From Anoplolepis gracilipes (taxonomy: Eukaryota > Arthropoda > Insecta > Hymenoptera > Formicidae), in assembly GCF_047496725.1 (NCBI RefSeq), contig NC_132982.1:2387501-2451500 (forward strand): a DNA stretch of 64,000 nucleotides, written 5' to 3'. The notes below the pieces were generated by a model. It was not told the DNA's origin. It did no database searches and saw only the letters and a list, made by a program, of their open reading frames with translations. This document shows, piece by piece, positions 57,299 to 64,000 of this stretch (position 1 is its first letter; every line of letters begins with the position of its first letter). Made by a program: the position numbers and the translations under genes.

Positions 57299-59195
57299 GT
57301 AATTGTTGTATTCTCGATGCCATAAATCACGGTGACAACGAGGGATTATGACGAGGAGCGCTTTAAAGGAGACAATAGCGCAGGAATGCCGTAAACACCG
57401 AGTCCGACGACAACAAGGATCGGCCATCCTCGCGGAGCCCGGAGAACCCGGCACGGCAGGGCCCACCGATAACAAAGCACGCAACAAGAACCCTAACGAT
57501 GCGACCCAACCGCCCAAAACCCGGGAACACGGGCGCGTGATACGTCCGTACGCGGGGCGACTATTTTGCTCACCGGTAGTAATAAGAACGATAGGGCGGC
57601 GGGAATAGAGATTCCTGGGGCTTAGCGAGAGATTCGATCGAGATTTATTGAGGTGCGATCACGCAGTGAGAAACGAGGCACGAATAGTTATCGCGAGCGC
57701 TCGGTGCGGCCACGACTCAGGCGACGATTTTGGGTGACTTCGGCGAGGAGCGGATTCACCGGTGAGGCTATCCAGGGTATTTTCGATATATTGTCGCGCG
57801 AAATACGTCACCACCGACACGATCTGCGACGTCGATCCCTCTGATTCAGGCGCGTTGTCGCTAGAAATCGGTAATTTCGTTTGGTTCTTTTTTTTGGCGT
57901 TTCGAAGTTGGAGAGCGACCGCAGCCAAGGGGCTCGAAAGGATCGTAAGGCGTTGGCTTATCCGGTGTTCTCGTTCGCCTCTTCGCGAACCGACCTGTTG
58001 CGTCGCAAATCTAGTCCGTTGTCGGTATCTTTCGGTCATCGTGAATTGTCGCCGGGCGGAATCGCAGGATTCCCCTCGAGAGTGCTGTCGAGTGCCCGCG
58101 AAAAACCGTGGGATCCCAGTGTTCGTGTCGACAGGTGTAAAAGTGTGACCGCCACCCTTGTGGAGGAGCGGCGTTGCTGACGCATGCGGGAGCCTAGCGT
58201 GACCCGGGAAAGGACCAGCTCTCTCCCCCGACTAACGTAGGGTGAGTATCTTGGAATTCTCGTGAGCGAATCACGCGATTCACGTACGCAAAAAAAGGGC
58301 CTCGATTCTCGACCACCAGTCTCACTGTGCGTTTTATCGAGCGATTCGTCTAAGCCAGGGCGATCAGCTGTCGGAGGCGCGAGCTGTCGACGGCGTACTC
58401 GCCTCAAAAACCTGGCCACGTCATCTCGAGAGCTTGCGATAACGTTCTCTTAACTTTCGCGGACTTGTAACCGCAACGACTTTTCATTTGTTATTTTCTC
58501 ACCACGATTGCGTCTTTCCGTCGTTCGTAACGATATTGTAAGTGATTGTCGGATTTTACGTTGTTGCCTTGTCGACATTTTATTAGCGTGACGGTACGGA
58601 CCGTCGTCGCGTACCCCTCACGGGGGTGTGTTACGTTATTAGTGCCAAGAAGATTGTTACCGTCGATCGATTATTTTAGACCGTTCATTTCGAATTGTTA
58701 TCATTGTTGTACTATTATTCGACCCGCGACTTTCCGAGTCGTTCGATACAATAAACTTGTTACTTCTTTTTTTTATCCACACTAACTTTCGTGTTTTTCT
58801 TGAGAAAGAGGTTCCCCCTTCTCGCAGCTTAGTGCCCTCTTCGGAAATTGTACCCTTCATAGCCGACCCTCCCCTCTACCGTTAGGCGAACTAGCCAGCG
58901 GTGACGGACGGAGAATTTTTGAGTAGCGATTATCGATTTTCGCGAGTTTTTGTAGCTTGGCGTGTGAAAGATCGCGCCTGGCGCCCAGGGTTTATATGTC
59001 GCGCAGTTTCTCCTGCCCGCCACGTTGCGCCCGGAACCCCGTCACTCTCGTTCCCTGCCCGGCGCATCCCCTTTCGTTCCCTTTTCTAGACGGCAATTCA
59101 TCGGCAAAACCACTCTCCTGTTCGCCTTCCCAATTCCATTCGCTGGGAAAAATCGTCGCAGAAAATTTAGCGCCCAACGTGGGACGGCCACGTCA
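57299..59195 (+). mobile_element. GC-rich LTR-like block, copy 2
   Basis: The first about 180 bp match 14085-14245 and 15070-15100 in the same orientation. It ends GGCCACGTCACA, the inverse of TGTGACG at 13957, so both look like pieces of one long LTR family. AATAAA near 58750 could be its poly-A signal. At 59169, TAGCGCCCAACGTGGGA resembles a tRNA-Lys primer-binding site (canonical TGGCGCCCAACGTGGGGC) with a changed second base. Overlapping open frames on both strands are GC-driven and show no domain. Confidence 0.45.
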
Positions 59196-59217
59196 CAATA
59201 CATATATACCCCCCCCC

Positions 59218-59285
<68 letters not shown>

Positions 59286-59432
59286 CTCATACCTTCCTAT
59301 ATTATTCTCCTCTTCTTCAAATATCTGTCAAACAAACTATCAAAATTGATAGTTTGACAGCTGCAAACAACAATAACCAACAATCAATCAGCATCGCGAA
59401 AAAGAGGCAACAATCACTTCGAGATTTATTAA
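59196..59432 (+). repeat. Repeat with TC microsatellite, copy 2
   Basis: Inverted match of 12699-12754 plus 13606-13956: C-run, (TC)n at 59221-59280, the GTCAAACAAACTATC...GATAGTTTGAC inverted repeat, and GCAACAATCACTTCGAGAT. Confidence 0.7.
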
Positions 59433-60060
59433 AGTTTGAATTTATTATGTGACATATTTTAAAAGATTAAATTAATTTTGAATAGAAATAATAAATAAGT
59501 AAGATATTTCCACGACATGATTAGTTTCGGAAAGATTCGTCTTTCACCGTCAGATAATTGTTAATAATTCGTAAATATTTCATGAAAGAAAAGAATCGAG
59601 GAGTCTATCTAGACGTAATAACGTACCAATCAGATTTTCAAATAGATAAAAGGATACTGAACGAAACAGCTATCAATTTAAATAATATTGAAACAAAGCA
59701 TTAAAGTCATAATTCTAAAGAAATAGTTAAAAACCAGCGTTCTAAAAGTTTTACCTAAAAAGTTTTTCTAAAAATGTGTAGGATATACATATCTGTAACT
59801 ATTGTTTGGTACATTCAGAATAGAGAAATCTTTGTCTTTTCTTCTAATTCAAATTTTTAAAGCAAATCCTTAGAAGTATTTTTGACACAAAAGGAATGCA
59901 TCTATAGTCTGGAACAATTGTAGAACCACATAAAATCTCTTGGAAGGAATAACACAGGTAAGAAAAAAAGATCATTTTTCTCTTTCTTGTTTGTCTTATT
60001 TCCTGTTCTATTGCCTGTTACCTGACATTGAACAAGGGCTAAAATAGAAACAGGGTGAGT
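59433..60060. other. AT-rich intergenic sequence
   Basis: No gene or bounded element recognised. Confidence 0.4.
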
Positions 60061-60354
60061 ATCGATTGGACACAATGCTTATTGGCCAGATGAAAATGAG
60101 ATCCTGTGATTGGTCAACTGTGCTAGTTACCTTAGGCATTGATTAATTGTGTGGTGTGTCCGATCGAACTCACTGTACGCAATCGGGACGCGGGACGTTT
60201 CTAGTTGCATCTCGCATTGCAAGAATTCGAGGACACTTGAGAAGTTAAAATAACTTTTGTCAACTCAAATATATAAGTTATATAAACGAAATTAGAATTA
60301 AAAACCAATAAAAACTACGTTGCTTTTTTGTTTATTGTGATAAATTTTATTTCA
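60061..60354 (+). promoter_or_regulatory. Putative promoter and leader of the F-box gene, three CCAAT boxes
   Basis: ATTGG (inverted CCAAT) occurs at 60065, 60081 and 60109, within 50 bp, about 250-290 bp upstream of the ATG at 60355, followed by a GC-richer stretch (CGCAATCGGGACGCGGGACG at 60178). Clustered inverted CCAAT boxes are typical NF-Y sites of TATA-less housekeeping promoters. The transcription start is not determined. Confidence 0.4.
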
Positions 60355-61586
60355 ATGGCTATAAAACTCTTGTCCGACGAAGTGATAGAAATGATTTTTG
60401 AAAAAAGAAACGTCAGTATTGAAGATGTGTTTCATTGTGTCTCCACGTGTAAGAGATTACGCAGTATCAAACTAACCAATAAGTTTTGGAAAAAAAAATT
60501 TTATCAGAGGTATATCTTTTTATTTATAATTTTCTTATATTAACGTTAATTTTACACTCAGTTGATTTTTGTCATAGACCCTTGAACTACATATATACTA
60601 ACTGGAATGCGCACTATTGCTATCTAGACAAAGATAACATGAATCGGGGTTTTCTGTCGTTTTTCTCGTCTTATGCATGGTGAAAATAAAGTACGCTCAT
60701 TGAGTACGCTTAAATAAACGCTTCAATAAGCTTTAATGAACTAAAATAACAATCAAATAATGTATAATATAAATAATTAATATCATAATTATGTGAATAT
60801 CAAAAAAGAAAATAATTCATATCTACAGAAACATATTTTATTCAAAATATAACCACGTTTACAATTATATTTAGATTTTCTAAATGTCTATTTATTATTA
60901 TATATTTATATATATGTATTTATATTTATTTTATACTATATTTCTTTATTAAATTTATTATTATTTTTATTTATTTATTTATTTATATAAAATAAATAAA
61001 TATATATTATAATTATATATTTGTAGGAAAATGCAGAATACGGGTAAAAAAAAGTTAAATAAAATGACTCCAATGTTTGAGTAATTATATATATATATAT
61101 ATAATAGTATATAATTCGTATGACCGTAAAGTTTCCGTACAAATATTAATTAAGCGGAATAGGCGGAAGATTGCGAAGACACAAAAGATCGGTCGTTCAC
61201 GTCGTCGGTTTCTCGTCTTCTGAAAATCGTTAACAGTTCAAAAGTCTCCTCGACCTCTCGTCAGACGACAATATGCGCAAGAAGAGACGACAAAACACGC
61301 AACACAAATACAAAATATGAATAAAAATACAGATTTAAAATATAACGTTCGATTAATTTTTCTTTTTCCCCTACAATATCAAGGTCAACGTAATTGGCGT
61401 GGACTGAATAACATTCAAAAGGTTAAATTAGCTGTTGGTCTTTGTTGTTAGATTTTAGCTGTTGGTCATTGTTTATTAAAAAGTTGTAAACAACAACAGT
61501 TTCAGTTATTTATTACAATGAATATGCTTTTCTTATTATATATTTTCTCATTGATATATATTTTCAATATTTTTATAATATACACA

Positions 61587-61665
<79 letters not shown>

Positions 61666-61778
61666 GCACACACGCACGCACGCACGCAGGCACGCACACG
61701 CACACACACGCACACACACGCATACACACGCACACACACGCATACACACGCACACACACTCACACACACTCACACACA

Positions 61779-61837
<59 letters not shown>

Positions 61838-63841
61838 CCACTAAAAACCTGACGACAGTCCTACCCGGCAGCTTGATTGTGAGTGGGCCATGGAGTCGCG
61901 CAAGCATTCTACCAGGGCCCACTCGCGCCAATCCCCCCAGATGTTCGGCGGGGATTTCCTACCATGATGCGCCACTGACTAGTGGCGCACCATCGGCAGC
62001 GCTGCGGGACCACCTCGCAGCGCCACCGCCTTCCCTAGGGTCAAGGTGCAATGAGGGGTGAGTGTTCCCTCCTTGACTCCCGAGAGGGACGGGAATGATT
62101 TTCCCGTTTCTCTCCATTTGGTCGCGTGGTCTGGCGACCCAAATGGGGCGAGGGGGGTTTAAGACCCCCCGTGTTTACGGCCCCGTGGGGGAGAGGGGGA
62201 CATGACTATGTCATGCCTCTTCTTGCTCCCCCACAGCCCCTTTATCTCCCCCCCTCCGCCGGCCCGTGGCATCCGAAACCACGGAGTTCTTTCTCCGCGT
62301 TTTTCCCATCCATGTTTTGACGCACTCTTAGCACCCTTCTGACTCACGCGGGGGTTGTGAGTCCTAGGACCCGACAACCACACCGGGATCACCTTCAGGG
62401 TGAGCCCCCCCACCACGGCAAGGTGGTGCGTCATCGGAGGGGGGAATCCACTCTATCCTATCCTATCCTATTCTTATGTACTTTAAGTACATTGTTCACC
62501 ATTTATTGCTGATAATATGGCGTTGCTTTGTATAATATTTGAACATTTTTTATCTACATTTTAGATGTCCTTCTGTAAAAGAAAAGTATAATATGGAGAA
62601 ATGGGAGGAAATGTTTGATAAGTCAGATGTTAAACAACAAATAAAAATAAGTCTAATTTATGTAAAAAAACTGCAGAATTATGTATCTGTAATGGCAAAG
62701 AATAACTTATCGCCTGATAAGAAAAAAAAATTGGAACGTCTTCTGCATTTCATAGCCAAGAATTCAAAATCTCAGATTTATTATTTTGTTATAGAGGAGC
62801 TAAATAGAATCGTGTCTACACAATCGTCACGGTAGAATTCAATAAATTAAATATTAGTATTATAAATGTTAATGCAATTGTACATTCTGAATGTGTAAAT
62901 ATATTTTAGGGAACCCAGTTGCGATATAACAAGTGTATCTAACTTTGGCATAATTATTCGATGTCTAAAACAATATCGCTTAAAGTACGAGCGATATAAA
63001 TTTATAAATATGCCACAAGAAAAACAGCTTTTAGAACGGTTACTTACTATTGTAGTACAATATTTTGAACTACATGTATCTATTTTTGCTATAAAAACGT
63101 ATTTAGATAATATTACGGAAGAAGTGTTATCTCGCGTTAAAACAAAATATCCTGCACATTCAATATTTTCGACATCTTTTGATTGGAGAAACAATGATAT
63201 CAACAACAATGTCTGGGATGAGACAGAAGTAGAACAAATTATGTGTATACTTGAAGAATTTGTATGTTATGAATTAAATGATGATAAATTAGAGCAACTA
63301 TTGGCAACATTAAATCTAAAAAAGGACTATATACATGACGTAAGTTTTAGATTATGTTAAATTATAATTATTAATAAGTTTGTTATGCGCTATGCGAGTA
63401 TAACTATGTTTTTATATCTTATAAAACAAAAAAACATGTTCAATAGAATTTTATTAACATAATTTATATGTTGATATAGATAACTTGTTTTGAAAATTTT
63501 TGCTATGTACGAGTTATTATTGGTTATTGCATAGCCAAAAGGCTTGGCATACGCTGCGGTCTGACGGTAACCACCATGGACACGGAAGAAGAAAGTATTG
63601 CCATTATATGGAAATCAAGATAGTAAGTATAATTTTAATATAATTTTTCAATCTTTTTTATTTTGAAATTAGTATGAATTTTTTTAGTAATAATAAATAA
63701 CTCAAACAGTTTTATTATCTATTCAGTAAATTTCGATATGTATTTCACCAACGACATCACATATGTCATAACAGAAATTTCAGCATTTTAATTTATACAT
63801 TTGATCACGGACTTGCATTTGATCCAGAACATGTGGCGTAA
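60355..63841 (+). CDS. FBXO21-like F-box protein, 5' exons (gene continues or breaks)
   Basis: Exons: 60355-60509, 62565-62831, 62910-63339, 63480-63622, and a doubtful fifth from 63727. Phases agree across the first four, 995 nt. Exon 1 begins MAIKLLSDEVIEMIFEKRNV and forms an F-box (to KFYQR), which in SCF ligases binds Skp1. Exons 2-3 are helical; YKFINMPQEKQLLERLLTIV and the later IAKRLGIRC match the layout of the SirB1/transglutaminase-like core of FBXO21. The predicted role is substrate recognition in an SCF ubiquitin ligase. In exon 5 the frame meets TAA at 63839-63841 soon after FDHGLAFDPEHVA, so either a donor lies before it, the exon is wrong, or the gene is broken. A Met-less frame extends upstream of 60355; I prefer the ATG before the F-box. 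The YccV-like C-terminal domain would lie outside the window. Confidence 0.6.
61585..61835. repeat. CA/CACG microsatellite in F-box intron 1
   Basis: About 250 bp of (CA)n, (CACG)n and CACACT mixtures. Open frames of His-Thr or Cys-Val type on both strands are artefacts. AT-only sequence (60880-61110) precedes it in the intron. Confidence 0.95.
61845..62470. repeat. GC-rich repeat with TATCC tail in F-box intron 1
   Basis: An abrupt GC-rich island of about 600 bp (GCTTGATTGTGAGTGGGCC at the left, runs of CCCC and GGGG inside) ending in CTATCCTATCCTATCCTA. A GC-rich body with a short tandem 3' tail suggests the 3' end of a non-LTR retrotransposon or a SINE-like element; the family is not recognised. 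Confidence 0.45.
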
Positions 63842-64000
63842 TTTCCGCAATTGTTCCTGCGATTCTATACCTGACATAGCACAAATCTGATTTTATATTT
63901 TTCACGTTGAACGAGGATTATAGATATCTGTCCGACCAACCATTAGACGCAATTAACTTTATTCAACGACGGTTTAATGAGCTCTTTTATGATGACACTT

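Noticed and set aside
57348..59357. Many overlapping frames in the GC-rich block on both strands
   Set aside because: GC-rich, stop-poor LTR-like DNA; no conserved motif, and frames overlap on both strands.
61502..61844. Cys-Val and His-Thr repeat frames near 61.6 kb
   Set aside because: CA/CACG microsatellite inside an intron.

Overview
The window is nuclear DNA of an insect, most likely an ant (Formicidae) or another aculeate hymenopteran. It is AT-rich, genes have short spliced exons with GT/AG junctions, and the space between genes is filled with nested, decayed transposable elements (TEs) of insect type. The ant assignment is an inference from the style of the repeats and the desaturase, not proof. 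There is no bacterial, viral-genome, CRISPR, rRNA or convincing tRNA content.

Two host genes can be supported. On the minus strand at 20280-23058 lies an acyl-CoA delta-9-type desaturase with five coding exons; they join in frame to 343 codons and keep all three histidine boxes. On the plus strand from 60355 past the right edge lies an F-box gene resembling FBXO21, with four well-defined exons, a fifth uncertain one, and a 2-kb first intron full of CA/CG microsatellites and a GC-rich repeat. A possible third locus (8650-9263) has exon-like stretches but is not identified.

The rest is mostly a TE nest. 1-3.2 kb: a Gypsy-type LTR running off the left edge, then a pogo-like transposase broken into two head-to-head halves. 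3.8-8 kb: a MITE, a repeat with a hammerhead-ribozyme-like motif, and a TTAA-flanked element. 11-12.5 kb: a truncated PIF/Harbinger element. 12.7-17.3 kb: a TA-flanked TIR element, a Transib-type MITE with ends like V(D)J recombination signals, a near-perfect hairpin, and a Gypsy leader with PBS and decayed gag. 17.3-19.3 and 26.0-27.0 kb: foldback elements. 27.4-33 kb: a non-LTR reverse transcriptase relic, and a Gypsy reverse transcriptase split by an LTR that itself holds a hAT and a TTAA MITE. 34-36.3 and 40.6-46.9 kb: two large TTAA elements split by later insertions; the second holds a Mutator-like transposase relic next to a DEDDh exonuclease domain. 47-51.8 kb: a Penelope-like element broken by DNA transposons and an LTR. 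53.8-59.4 kb: tandem repeats, a 480-bp GTGC array, a Tc1 relic, a solo LTR and a GC-rich LTR-like block.

Insertion order can often be read from target-site duplications: perfect 8-bp for two hAT elements, CGGCG for the Transib MITE, and 4-bp for several solo LTRs. No TE gene in the window looks fully intact.
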